DNA of 64,000 bases from Rhodococcus sp. KRD162. Lineage in GTDB: Bacteria > Actinomycetota > Actinomycetes > Mycobacteriales > Mycobacteriaceae. The notes under the pieces are model-generated. The model saw only the letters and a list, made by a program, of their open reading frames with translations. It did no database searches and was not told the DNA's origin. This document shows positions 36,499 to 43,392 of this stretch, one piece after another. Every line of letters starts with the position of its first letter. Position 1 is the first letter of the stretch. Both the position numbers and the translations under genes were made by a program. The stretch lies in contig NZ_JABFAU010000003.1 of the NCBI RefSeq assembly GCF_017168335.1, positions 523,561-587,560 on the forward strand, given 5' to 3'.

Positions 36499-36699
36499 GA
36501 TGAACTCCTGAAATGAGGGTCGCCGGGCAGAGAAGTAGTCAGAGCCCGGCACGGGAAAGGCGCACTGCGCCAAAGGGATTCACGACCCGCGAGCATCAAG
36601 CTCAAGCGGATCAGATGAGGTGCCAGACCCCGGTAAAACCAAGCAACAGACTCAGCGCCAGGCCGGTTCCGTCACAGTGACGATACACCCAAACACGAG

Positions 36700-36730
36700 A
36701 TGCCCCCGGCTGACACAGCCGAGGGCATCC
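36700..36730 (-). terminator. hairpin between scaffold-like and capsid genes
   Basis: Arms 36700-36713 and 36717-36730 pair at 13 of 14 positions with a 3-nt loop, 13 bp after the scaffold-like stop. On the minus strand it is followed by a T-rich stretch (GTGTTTGGG), so it may terminate or attenuate and lower read-through into the capsid gene. The rest of the 244-bp gap up to the capsid start holds nothing else I can identify. Confidence 0.6.
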
Positions 36731-36742
36731 CGCCGAACACCA

Positions 36743-37216
36743 TCACTCAGACGACTGGAACAAATCCACGAACGCCGACCGACCCGACGCCACATCGGCC
36801 TCCACACCATCCGACCGCGCCGGCTGATACGGACCCACTCCACCAAGCGGAGCGCCACCCGCCGACGCCACCCGCGGACCCAGATGCGGCCGCTCCGACA
36901 CCAACGTCTGCGCCGCCTCCAGATACTTACCCGGATCAGGCTTCCCGTCATCACCGAGCAACGATGCCGAATCGACGAACCGAGTCAGGTCAGACGGGTC
37001 CGTCAACACATCCGACAACCCCGCCAACGCCGCACTAGCCGCACGCTCGTTCGCCTCCGTCCGCAACGCATCACGCTCCGCCTTCAAATCCGCGGCCGAC
37101 TGACGATGACCCGCCGACTCAGACCGCAAATCACCGATCAACTTCTGCGCCCACCCCGGCAACGACGCCACCGTCTCACCGGAACGCGGGGGAGTGCCAG
37201 GAACCGGGGCACTCAT
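36743..37216 (-). CDS. probable phage scaffolding protein
   Basis: A 157-aa, strongly helical, charged protein: LPGWAQKLIGDLRSESAGHR and AADLKAERDALRTEANERAA predict a coiled coil (about 20-65), followed by GLSDVLTDPSDLTRFVD and DPGKYLEAAQTLVSERPHLG and a Gly/Pro-rich tail. That layout is typical of actinophage scaffold proteins, which have FVD/DG-type segments and lie just before the capsid gene. Assignment rests on composition and place. Start overlaps the preceding stop (ATGA). Confidence 0.65.
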   Translation of the reverse strand: MSAPVPGTPPRSGETVASLPGWAQKLIGDLRSESAGHRQSAADLKAERDALRTEANERAASAALAGLSDVLTDPSDLTRFVDSASLLGDDGKPDPGKYLEAAQTLVSERPHLGPRVASAGGAPLGGVGPYQPARSDGVEADVASGRSAFVDLFQSSE

Positions 37217-37440
37217 GACCGACCCTCGGAATCCTCGAGAGTCAGCAACTGCTTCGACTTACGGGCGAACTCGTCGAGCAACGAATCCATGTGATGCAAC
37301 TGCCGCGGGGTGAACGTCCGCGTCCGCCGCTGCAACCCATGCAACCGGCGCGCCAAATTACCGCGCGCCAACTCCAACAGGTCCGCCCCCTCTCGCGCCG
37401 ACGGAACGTGATTACCCGGAACGGGATGTGAAGATGTCAT
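37213..37440 (-). CDS. hypothetical protein of the satellite-like element (75 aa)
   Basis: A 75-residue basic, helical protein: LLELARGNLARRLHGLQRRT and RQLHHMDSLLDEFARKSKQL. No family recognised. AGGA lies 6 nt before the ATG; the frame can be extended 11 codons upstream without a site. It is coupled by ATGA to the scaffold-like gene and so belongs to the same late operon. It could be a head-size or DNA-binding accessory protein, but that is a guess from position. Confidence 0.55.
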   Translation of the reverse strand: MTSSHPVPGNHVPSAREGADLLELARGNLARRLHGLQRRTRTFTPRQLHHMDSLLDEFARKSKQLLTLEDSEGRS

Positions 37441-37485
37441 GTCAGTCCTACTTTCCGGCCCTGTGAGAGCCACTGTGAGCGATCT

Positions 37486-37779
37486 TTAGGTGTCAGACGG
37501 GTCAGAGTGCCCGCCGACGTCTTGGAGGTACGCAATACGCGTACGTTGCAGCGCGGCCCCAGTCTCAGATTCAGGAACGCCAACCGCGCGGTGATACATG
37601 TCCGCGAAAGAAGCCGCGAGCGAAGCGAACGCAAAGATCAGCCGCCCATACTCACTCGGGTCCAACGCCACGATCAGCGCATTCACGTCGGCATACCGGC
37701 CATCAGCCGCCAACGACGCCAGGCTCATCGCACTGGTCAACGCCTCATCAGTCAGGGCGTCAGGGTGAGGTTCAGTCAT
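37486..37779 (-). CDS. hypothetical protein of the satellite-like element (97 aa)
   Basis: A 97-aa protein, first gene of the late operon, with AGGAGA 6 nt before the ATG. Helical regions TDEALTSAMSLASLAADG and GRLIFAFASLAASFADMYHR; no membrane segment strong enough to call. No family recognised. A 45-bp gap separates it from the next gene. The upstream 233-bp non-coding stretch carries phased TGGGTCA-like motifs, a hairpin and short direct repeats. Confidence 0.6.
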   Translation of the reverse strand: MTEPHPDALTDEALTSAMSLASLAADGRYADVNALIVALDPSEYGRLIFAFASLAASFADMYHRAVGVPESETGAALQRTRIAYLQDVGGHSDPSDT

Positions 37780-37847
37780 CAGATTCTCCTGTGTCAGTGG
37801 TTGTCGACCAGTATCCCGTGCAGGTCAGAGCCGCTATTGAGCAGACA

Positions 37848-37887
37848 TGACCCAACCATGACCTAGTGCACGCGGGGGTTTGACCCA
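37848..37887 (-). promoter_or_regulatory. phased TGGGTCA-type motifs upstream of the late operon
   Basis: On the minus strand TGGGTCA occurs at 37848-37854 and 37881-37887, and a one-mismatch copy TAGGTCA lies at 37859-37865, 11 bp from the first. This repeats the spacing seen at both ends of the element. The position just upstream of the capsid operon suggests an operator. Confidence 0.45.
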
Positions 37888-37926
37888 CCCCAACCCCGGT
37901 GTGTGTTGGGGTTGGTTATTCCGTAC

Positions 37927-38011
37927 GTCCGCACTCTCTAGAGATGAGAGTGCGGACGGACTTACGGTGGGGGTTCGGAAATAGTCCGGAATTAGTCCGG
38001 AATTAGTGGAC
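37927..38011. repeat. hairpin and iteron-like direct repeats beside the RepA-like gene
   Basis: A perfect 12-bp inverted repeat (37927-37938 / 37946-37957) is followed by two and a half direct repeats of TAGTCCGGAAT (37982-37992, 37993-38003, then TAGTGGAC). They sit directly behind the RepA-like gene's stop in a stretch less GC-rich than its surroundings. This could be a replication origin or a packaging signal; the hairpin could also terminate repA. Confidence 0.5.
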
Positions 38012-38012
38012 A

Positions 38013-39149
38013 TCAGCTCTCTTCCCCTTCGGTCCAGAGTGCGGCTGTCCTGATGTAGTGGGCGCGTCGTTCGGTGCCTGTGTTTCGGAGGGAGCCGTGT
38101 TCGACCAGCAGTTTGAGGGCTTCGTAGAAGGAGGATTTTTTCATGCCGTCTTCTTCTGCGAGGGTGCGGATCGTTGTGGATGAGAGGCCGTCTGAGGTCA
38201 TTTTGGTCCGGAGTATGTCCATGAGTCGGGCGGCGTTTTTCTCGACTGCGAGGGCGTTATTCCGGACTCCGTTTCCGGAATTACTGTCGTTGGCGATGAA
38301 GACGAGTGTGTGGCGTTGTGATTCGGTGGCGTCAGGCATATTTGTGCTGCTCACGGTGTGTTCGATGAGTCGGTAGTGGTAGTCCATGCCTGCGGGTACG
38401 TCTTTGTGTTTTTCGACGTGGAGCTTGGCGATGAGTTCGGAGCCTTCGAGGCGTAGGTCGGACCAGACGGCCCCGTCCCATGAGTTGCTGCCGCGTCCTG
38501 CTGTACCGGTTCGTGCGCTGTGGTGGACTCCGAGGACTGTGCAGTTGGCGGCGGCCTGGATAGTTTCGGCGGCGTGGATGGCTCTGCCTTGTTCGGTTGC
38601 TGAGTTCTCTTCGAGGCCGACTGTGCATCGGGCGCGGGTGTCGAGGATGAGGAGGTCTGCGTCGACATCTCGTACGAGGTCGATTGCGTCTGAGATGTCG
38701 ACGATGCTTCCGAGTTGGATGGGGCAGGGGAGGATGTACAGCCATCCGTCGAGTTCGGTGGGGTCGACGCCGGATAGTTCGCACCATGCGATGAAGCGGG
38801 CTCGTAGGCCGGTTGCGCCTTCGGCTGCTACGTAGACGACTTTGGCGCGTTTGGGGATGCGGTGGCCTTCCCAGTTGCTCATGCCGACTGCGAGTGCGCA
38901 GGCCATTCCGCAGGTGGCGAATGATTTGTAGGTTCCTGGTGCGCCGGCGAGTTGGGCGAGGGTGTCGCGGTACAGCACGCCTGAGATGAGGGGTTCGACG
39001 TCGCCGAGTTGTTTGAGGTCCGATACGGAGAGCAGTCGGTCTTTGAGTGGGACGCGGGGGATCGTGGTCGTGTCGTCGAGGGGTGGGGGTTCGTCGGGTG
39101 GTTGCCAATCGTCGTCGAATGTTGGTGCGCCTGGGATTGCAACGCTCAT
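38013..39149 (-). CDS. RepA-like hexameric helicase/AAA ATPase
   Basis: A 378-aa RecA-fold ATPase of the RSF1010-RepA type. Walker A is GAPGTYKSF (69-76), VVYVAAEGATGLRARF is the second strand region, Walker B ends in ADLLILDTRARC (Asp170), and VLGVHHSARTG is a motif-3-like segment. The last ~70 residues (SSTTIRTLAEEDGMKKSSF) form a winged helix. Such proteins load or act as replicative helicases on plasmids and satellites, giving the element autonomous replication on induction. ATG 39149 shares ATGA with the upstream gene; an in-frame GTG lies 6 bp earlier. Confidence 0.85.
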   Translation of the reverse strand: MSVAIPGAPTFDDDWQPPDEPPPLDDTTTIPRVPLKDRLLSVSDLKQLGDVEPLISGVLYRDTLAQLAGAPGTYKSFATCGMACALAVGMSNWEGHRIPKRAKVVYVAAEGATGLRARFIAWCELSGVDPTELDGWLYILPCPIQLGSIVDISDAIDLVRDVDADLLILDTRARCTVGLEENSATEQGRAIHAAETIQAAANCTVLGVHHSARTGTAGRGSNSWDGAVWSDLRLEGSELIAKLHVEKHKDVPAGMDYHYRLIEHTVSSTNMPDATESQRHTLVFIANDSNSGNGVRNNALAVEKNAARLMDILRTKMTSDGLSSTTIRTLAEEDGMKKSSFYEALKLLVEHGSLRNTGTERRAHYIRTAALWTEGEES

Positions 39150-39544
39150 AGCCACCTGCCTTCGCTGCCCTCGGTGCGTCGTTGCCGGGCGTCGATGGTG
39201 TCGAGTGCTTCGGCGATGCGGTGGAGTGAGGCAGCTTTGATGAGTTCGATGTCGGCTCGATCACGTTGTGTTGCAACGTATGTCACTGATCGGAACCGTC
39301 GGTTGAGGTCTGCGAGTAGTGCTTCGATGTCAGGCACGTCCGTCACCGGCCCTGTTGTGGGCGGGGTCGCGTCGGCCGCATTCGAGCGGGGGTAGTCGCC
39401 ATGCTGCGTAGCGTCGTCGTGCGTACTGCTCGCGCAATGCGACGTGTCCGGGCTTGAGTGCCTTAGACTCATGTTCGGATTCGGTGGCTTGGCGGCGACT
39501 GCTATCTGTGGAGGGCTTCCCGTGGGTGGGGAGCCCTTCGTCAT
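39146..39544 (-). CDS. hypothetical protein of the satellite-like element (132 aa)
   Basis: A 132-aa protein with a Pro/Ser/Thr-rich, probably disordered first half and a helical second half (IEALLADLNRRFRSVTYVAT and IELIKAASLHRIAEALDTID). No family recognised. It sits between the nuclease and RepA-like genes, 2 bp after the former and coupled by ATGA to the latter, so it may be a replication accessory. The true start may be the Met at 39472; neither start has a clear ribosome site. Confidence 0.5.
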   Translation of the reverse strand: MTKGSPPTGSPPQIAVAAKPPNPNMSLRHSSPDTSHCASSTHDDATQHGDYPRSNAADATPPTTGPVTDVPDIEALLADLNRRFRSVTYVATQRDRADIELIKAASLHRIAEALDTIDARQRRTEGSEGRWL

Positions 39545-39546
39545 GT

Positions 39547-39918
39547 TCAGGTGTCATCGCGGACCGCCTCGGGTGCGGTGCCGTAGCCGGCTTCGCGGAG
39601 TAGTTGAGTCATCGCGTCGAGTGGCATCACTGCCAGCCATTGGGAGGGGTCCCCGAGCCCGCGGCGCTTCACGACAAGTACGGCGTGATCTGCGCGGGCC
39701 TCGTCTTTCTGCTCGTCAAGCTCCCGGAACCATTCGGGCCAGGCGTAGGCGTGCCGGTCTTTCACCTGGACTGTGATGCCGGGGCAGGCGTGGAGGTCGC
39801 CGGCGTCTCGGAAGTATCCGGCGCGTGTGCGTTCGGTGCCGGGGAAGCCATTGCCGCGTAGGTAGTCGCGGACGGCTCGTTCGGCGCGGTCGCCTTTGAG
39901 CTTGTTCGCGTTGGTCAT
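39547..39918 (-). CDS. small PD-(D/E)XK-like nuclease (Holliday junction resolvase-like)
   Basis: A 123-aa protein: KLKGDRAERAVRDYLRGNGF is the N-terminal helix with the conserved Glu, DAGDLHACPGITVQVKDRHA gives Asp and Gln-x-Lys of a nuclease core, and LDEQKDEARADHAVLVVKRR closes the fold. This pattern is that of phage resolvase/VRR-like nucleases. It is coupled by ATGA overlap to the excisionase upstream, and a role in resolving replication intermediates before packaging would fit. Family call is from the motif pattern alone. Confidence 0.65.
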   Translation of the reverse strand: MTNANKLKGDRAERAVRDYLRGNGFPGTERTRAGYFRDAGDLHACPGITVQVKDRHAYAWPEWFRELDEQKDEARADHAVLVVKRRGLGDPSQWLAVMPLDAMTQLLREAGYGTAPEAVRDDT

Positions 39919-40121
39919 GCGATGTGCCCGGTCTGGATGGGGCGAACCAGTTGGTCGAGTTGGTCTAAGTCGACACGGACGAGCTTGCCGCCTACGCGGT
40001 AACCGGTGATCTTCCCGTCTGCGATCCATCGCTGGATGGTTCGTTCGGATACGTCGAGGTACTCGGCCGCAACAGGGATTCGAGTGAGCCGGCGTTGTCG
40101 ACGATCGGATGCGATGGGCAT
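39915..40121 (-). CDS. xis: MerR-type excisionase / helix-turn-helix protein
   Basis: A 68-aa winged-helix protein: RIPVAAEYLDVSERTIQRWI then DGKITGYRVGGKLVRVD is the standard excisionase-family DNA-binding domain. ATG 40121 is chosen because GGAG lies 8 nt before it and the length matches the family; a longer frame to 40211 exists. It begins the element's leftward operon, excisionase - nuclease - hypothetical - RepA-like, all with overlaps or gaps of 2 bp. It may direct excision or activate early transcription. Confidence 0.8.
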   Translation of the reverse strand: MPIASDRRQRRLTRIPVAAEYLDVSERTIQRWIADGKITGYRVGGKLVRVDLDQLDQLVRPIQTGHIA

Positions 40122-40426
40122 CGTGGCGCTCCAAGGGGTCGAAAAGTGTGCGCCGCCGCTCTCAGTAGAGAGCCATGCGGCGACATCGCGCCTTCCGATT
40201 TCGACAGCCATTGGGGCTGTCACCCTGAGCTGTTCCGATGACGTCCTGTTGCCGCAGGACTATCGTCACCGTTCGCCCTGTTCCCGTTGCACCGGGGTCA
40301 CAGGGCGCTCACTGGTGATGCGCTTTAAGAGTTACACCGATGTCATTCATGTGTCAAGACATGGCGCGCCAAGGCTGAGATTGGGGAGCCGGGAGCTTTC
40401 GGCTGTGACCCGCGGTGGCCTCGTTC

Positions 40427-40444
40427 TGGGTCACGGGTGGGTCA
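40427..40444 (+). promoter_or_regulatory. phased TGGGTCA pair at the right end of the element
   Basis: TGGGTCA starts at 40427 and 40438, 11 bp apart, the same spacing as at 32040/32051. It is 50 bp from the right att copy, as expected for integrase arm sites. Confidence 0.5.
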
Positions 40445-40446
40445 AC

Positions 40447-40479
40447 AAAAAAATCAGGCCCCCTCGAAAGGGGGCCTGA
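40447..40479 (-). terminator. terminator of tRNA-Val(GAC), carried by the element
   Basis: A perfect 10-bp stem (40454-40463 / 40470-40479) with loop TCGAAA, followed on the minus strand by seven T. Its core matches the chromosomal terminator at 31854-31885, so the element replaces both the 3' end and the terminator of the tRNA it enters. Confidence 0.8.
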
Positions 40480-40493
40480 CCTGGTCTTTCTTA

Positions 40494-40568
40494 TGGTGCG
40501 CGATACTGGGATTGAACCAGTGACCTCTTCCGTGTCAGGGAAGCGCTCTCCCGCTGAGCTAATCGCGC
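40494..40568 (-). tRNA. tRNA-Val (anticodon GAC)
   Basis: 75 nt including an encoded CCA. The acceptor stem GCGCGAT pairs with ATCGCGC, the D-arm contains TAGCTCAGC, the anticodon loop is CTGACAC, and the T-arm contains GGTTCAATCC. Its 3' 26 bp are the integration site of the element on its left, which restored the gene on insertion. Confidence 0.95.
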
Positions 40569-40605
40569 ATGTCCTCGCACCGGTCTTGCAACCGACGCAC
40601 TAGCG

Positions 40606-40676
40606 AGGTGGAGACGGGAATCGAACCCGTGTGCACGGCTTTGCAGGCCGTTGCCTCACCACTCGGCCACTCCACC
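40606..40676 (-). tRNA. tRNA-Cys (anticodon GCA)
   Basis: 71 nt, acceptor GGTGGAG with CTCCACC, anticodon loop CTGCAAA, T-loop GGTTCGAATCC. No CCA is encoded. Second of three minus-strand tRNA genes, probably read as Gly-Cys-Val. Confidence 0.95.
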
Positions 40677-40693
40677 ATGGGTCGAGACCCTCG

Positions 40694-40765
40694 AGCGGAT
40701 GACGGGATTCGAACCCGCGACCCTCACCTTGGCAAGGTGATGCGCTACCACTGCGCCACATCCGC
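40694..40765 (-). tRNA. tRNA-Gly (anticodon GCC)
   Basis: 72 nt, acceptor GCGGATG with CATCCGC, anticodon loop TTGCCAA within stem CACC/GGTG, T-loop GGTTCGAATCC. First gene of the minus-strand tRNA cluster; the 242 bp between it and tRNA-Val(CAC) should hold promoters for both directions, and I see no gene in it. Confidence 0.95.
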
Positions 40766-41007
40766 GTACCCCGGAAGCAATCACTGCTGGGCAGTTGCTG
40801 TCTCCGTGGTGCGGGGAAAACATTAACCCAACGGGAGTGAAACTCACAAATCTCGTGGTCAGCTGCAGAATCAGCCCAATCGGCACCTGTGAACGATGTG
40901 AAATCAGTGGCGTGAGAACACTGTCGAGGCTCGGCGGCTGTGTTCTCGGCGCACGGGCAGGCGATTCGGTTCGCCGCAACACCTCGTGTTAATGTTTTGC
41001 CTCGTTC

Positions 41008-41079
41008 GGTCCCGTGGCTCAGTGGGAGAGCGTCCGCTTCACACGCGGAAGGTCGCTGGTTCGATCCCAGCCGGGACCA
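41008..41079 (+). tRNA. tRNA-Val (anticodon CAC)
   Basis: 72 nt, acceptor GGTCCCG with CGGGACC, anticodon loop TTCACAC, T-loop GGTTCGATCCC; CCA not encoded. Its 3' end and 4 following bases are repeated at 48370-48395, marking a second integrated island. Confidence 0.95.
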
Positions 41080-41083
41080 CAGA
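41058..41083. repeat. left attachment repeat of the 7.3-kb island
   Basis: 26 bp, the 3' end of tRNA-Val(CAC), identical to 48370-48395. The chromosomal terminator that should follow the tRNA is found only beyond the right copy, which shows the direction of insertion. Confidence 0.88.
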
Positions 41084-41145
41084 GATAGGCGCAGGTCAGC
41101 GGTAGTTTCTCCGACTACGCAACGCATGACGTGCAAATAACGTAC

Positions 41146-41174
41146 AAATACCCCCTCCTATCGAGGGGGTATTT
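41146..41174 (+). terminator. terminator-like hairpin after tRNA-Val(CAC)
   Basis: A perfect 11-bp stem (41146-41156 / 41164-41174) whose right arm ends in TTT. It is island-borne and takes the place of the chromosomal tRNA terminator now left beyond 48395. Confidence 0.65.
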
Positions 41175-41195
41175 CCGTGTAGGGAGGGGGGTGCC

Positions 41196-41921
41196 GTGGG
41201 CGCTGGCGAAACTTTTGTCGAGTTGATGAGAACGCCTGGAGTCGCCGCAATGGTGAGCGCAGCGGCGGCACTGTCCGGTGCCGGGTTCGCCGCGCGCGTC
41301 CAACGATCTAATCACCGTGAGGAGTACGACGAGAGGCAAGAAGATCGCGTACGGGCGGCGGTCGTCGATCTGCTCAACAGTCGGTGGACGTGGCCACAGA
41401 TCGCAAGCAGGTTGGCTGACACGGTCAACGCGTCGGACTACAGAACCGCCGAAGGTCGTTCCGCATTCAAGCTCGCATATGCGCCGATCTTGTCCGAGTT
41501 CAACGCGGCGCGTCTGGAGGTTTCCCGAGGCACTGAGAGAGTTCGTTTGGTCACACAGAGCGCCAAGATACTCACTGCCCTTCATCGCATCGATCAGCTG
41601 AATCGCGCAGCGTGGAAGCTTGCCGTTAATGAGGGAATCCACCAGCTGGACGAGGATCTGGTCCCAGGAGACCCATTCGACTACTACTCCGAGCAGCTGG
41701 TCTCAGCTCTGGACTATCTGTCGAGCGAGACTCGCCGTCTGACCGCCCGGCATGGACTAGATGATCCTCTACAGCCCGAAGATGACGCGAGCCGGAAGAC
41801 GATTCGGAAGTTCAAAAAGATCGCGAAGCGCGAGGGGTCTGCGTACGCGACCAACGCGGAGGCTGAACTTCCATGGTGGCGCTACTACCCGCGCAAAGCC
41901 CGGCAGTACCTCGGCCAGTAG
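41196..41921 (+). CDS. hypothetical protein with N-terminal hydrophobic segment
   Basis: A 241-aa protein. A short Ala/Gly-rich hydrophobic segment (GVAAMVSAAAALSGAGFAA, about 13-32) could be a membrane anchor; the rest is helical and charged, with DERQEDRVRAAVVDLLNSRW, ILTALHRIDQLNRAAWKLA and a basic end (KTIRKFKKIAKREGS, WWRYYPRKARQYLG). The GTG start follows a strong AGGGAGG site. I do not recognise a family. First gene of the island, read away from tRNA-Val(CAC). Single-anchor proteins of this shape are frequent cargo in actinobacterial islands, but no function can be named. Confidence 0.6.
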   Translation: MGAGETFVELMRTPGVAAMVSAAAALSGAGFAARVQRSNHREEYDERQEDRVRAAVVDLLNSRWTWPQIASRLADTVNASDYRTAEGRSAFKLAYAPILSEFNAARLEVSRGTERVRLVTQSAKILTALHRIDQLNRAAWKLAVNEGIHQLDEDLVPGDPFDYYSEQLVSALDYLSSETRRLTARHGLDDPLQPEDDASRKTIRKFKKIAKREGSAYATNAEAELPWWRYYPRKARQYLGQ

Positions 41922-41932
41922 GTACACTTGCA

Positions 41933-42166
41933 TCAGGCGTAGGGCAGGTGCACAGCAAACGATCCCGGTGCATCACCGCACCGAATCGCAGCGCCGACCA
42001 TCCGGTCGTAGGCCGGATCACCGGTCATCCCGAGTGCGGCGCGGACGGTCCGATCATCCATACGTCCGTCCACGAACAACGCGCCCGCCAGCTTCGTGAT
42101 CGCGTTCCAGCAGGTTTCGAGCTGGTTCTCGATCGCACGCGGCAAACCCTGATCGCATCGGATCAC
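41933..42166 (-). CDS. possible small hypothetical protein (77 aa)
   Basis: A 77-aa frame: AIENQLETCWNAITKLAGAL, DRTVRAALGMTGDPAYDRMV and a C-terminus GDAPGSFAVHLPYA. The composition looks protein-like, but the GTG start has no ribosome site and no family is recognised. It lies between the first hypothetical gene and the relaxase remnant on the opposite strand, and could equally be a degenerate remnant. Confidence 0.3.
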   Translation of the reverse strand: MIRCDQGLPRAIENQLETCWNAITKLAGALFVDGRMDDRTVRAALGMTGDPAYDRMVGAAIRCGDAPGSFAVHLPYA

Positions 42167-42216
42167 GTCATCGCAGTCCGATGGGTTGTCCCGCAGGCTT
42201 GCGAGGATGCTCGTGA

Positions 42217-43363
42217 GCGGGGGGTGAGTGCACCGTCACAGAGGCAGACGCCGTGCTCTCCGCCGGACTCAGCGGCGCTGCCGTCTACGTCGGCATGATT
42301 CGCGGGCAGAGTCAGAACCGGCTCCACATCGTCGCCGAGAGCCCGGATCAGGCGCGCGGCCAGTTCATCGCCGCGATGGAACGCGAGCGCGCCGACCGCG
42401 ACCTCGCCACCGCCACCCAAACCGCCGATGCCGCCGTCGCCGGCCTCACCGAGGACGGGCCGGTCAAGCTTCTCAACACCGAACGCGAGCACCTGCGCAA
42501 GCCGATCACCAAGGCCGAGAGGGAGGTCGACAAGTGGCAGCAAGCAGTCGAGGCGTTCACCGAACATCGAGAAACACACCGCGCTGAACAAGAAGAGCAC
42601 GAGACTTCCGTGGTCACGGCCGAGACGAACGCCGAACAGACACTTGCAGGGGTCACGCAGCCGCTGATCGAGCAGGCCACCGCCGACGGCGACGACTACC
42701 TGACCGCTCGCTCCACGCTGCGGGAGGCCGAGACCGCGCATCGTGCAGCGGGCAGGCTCAAGAAGCGCACCACCGCCCGCACCCTGAACGAGGCGACCAC
42801 GAATCACCGAGCCGCCTAGCAGGCGACGTGGGAACGCTGGGGCAGTCTCGCGCAGACCGCTGGGAACGTGGAAGCGTGGGCACGTGCCGTCGCTCGGCAG
42901 CATGCGAATGCCGATCGCTCGTGATCGATGCTGACCAACAGGCCGAGGCCGCCCGCACGCCAAGCGTGAACTCGGTGATCGGCAGAGGGCTGAACGCGCT
43001 GGTGTCTCGCGTCGCTACTTCACTCGCGACCCCATCGGCAACTACCCAGGGCAAGAACGCGCCGAAGCCGAGCTGGACCGCTGGCGGCATCGGGTAGACA
43101 ACCTGCGTCGCGACCTGAATCGCGTCGAGAAACGCCCGGTCGAAGAAGCCGCTGACTTCGTTCGCCAACTTCATGCAGAAGCTCAAGTGCGCCGAGCGGC
43201 AGCCGAACGCGCCCAGGAGCGGGGGCAATCGCAACTTGCCAACGCTGACTCTGGCCTCACATGGAGGCCACCTCATCGACCTGGGCCGTCGCGTGAGGCC
43301 TCGGGAGATAACAAGAGCGCCCTACTTCTCGTTGCTACCGGATATCACCGCAGTCTACGATGA
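42217..43363 (+). pseudogene. remnant of a MobF/TraA-type relaxase-helicase, C-terminal part
   Basis: The frame beginning after a TGA at 42214 encodes TVTEADAVLSAGLSGAAVYV and GMIRGQSQNRLHIVAE. This matches the last helicase motif of TraA/TrwC relaxases, normally YVGMTRGR-x2-N. Coiled-coil sequence follows to an in-frame TAG at 42817-42819. The same frame then resumes as ATWERWGSLAQTAGNVEAWA up to another stop near 42922. After a frame change, a third open stretch (FTRDPIGNYPGQERAEAELD to 43363) finishes the tail. The relaxase and most helicase domains are absent. So the island derives from a conjugative element and can no longer mobilise itself. Confidence 0.65.
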
Positions 43364-43392
43364 CCGAAGACTAGGTCGGAGAAGGGGACACG

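Larger units (their letters stand above)
40122..40493. other. non-coding right end of the satellite-like element
   Basis: 372 bp without a supportable gene. It should hold the promoter of the excisionase operon. Two TGGGTCA motifs 11 bp apart (40427, 40438) and a one-mismatch inverted copy (40406-40412) lie in its last 90 bp, then the tRNA terminator. A long plus-strand frame through it is only chance. Confidence 0.6.
31895..40519. mobile_element. 8.6-kb phage-satellite-like integrated element
   Basis: Bounded by 26-bp direct repeats made of the tRNA-Val(GAC) 3' end. Contents: integrase and an ImmA-like gene reading inward from the left; on the minus strand, from right to left, excisionase, small nuclease, hypothetical, RepA-like ATPase, two hypotheticals, scaffold-like protein, major capsid protein, small and large terminase. 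No portal, head-tail connector, tail, holin or endolysin gene is visible, and no room is left for them. This combination fits a capsid-forming satellite that depends on a helper phage for the rest of the virion; a shrunken prophage is the alternative. Confidence 0.85.

Noticed and set aside
40006..40479. A 157-aa plus-strand gene at the right end of the satellite
   Set aside because: It overlaps xis antisense, has no ribosome site or family features, and runs into the tRNA terminator.
31895..40519. Element as a complete temperate prophage
   Set aside because: At 8.6 kb it has no portal, tail, holin or endolysin gene and every gap is accounted for, so it cannot make a virion alone.
42163..42963. 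A 266-aa minus-strand frame over the relaxase remnant
   Set aside because: The opposite strand carries recognisable TraA helicase sequence; this frame is its shadow.
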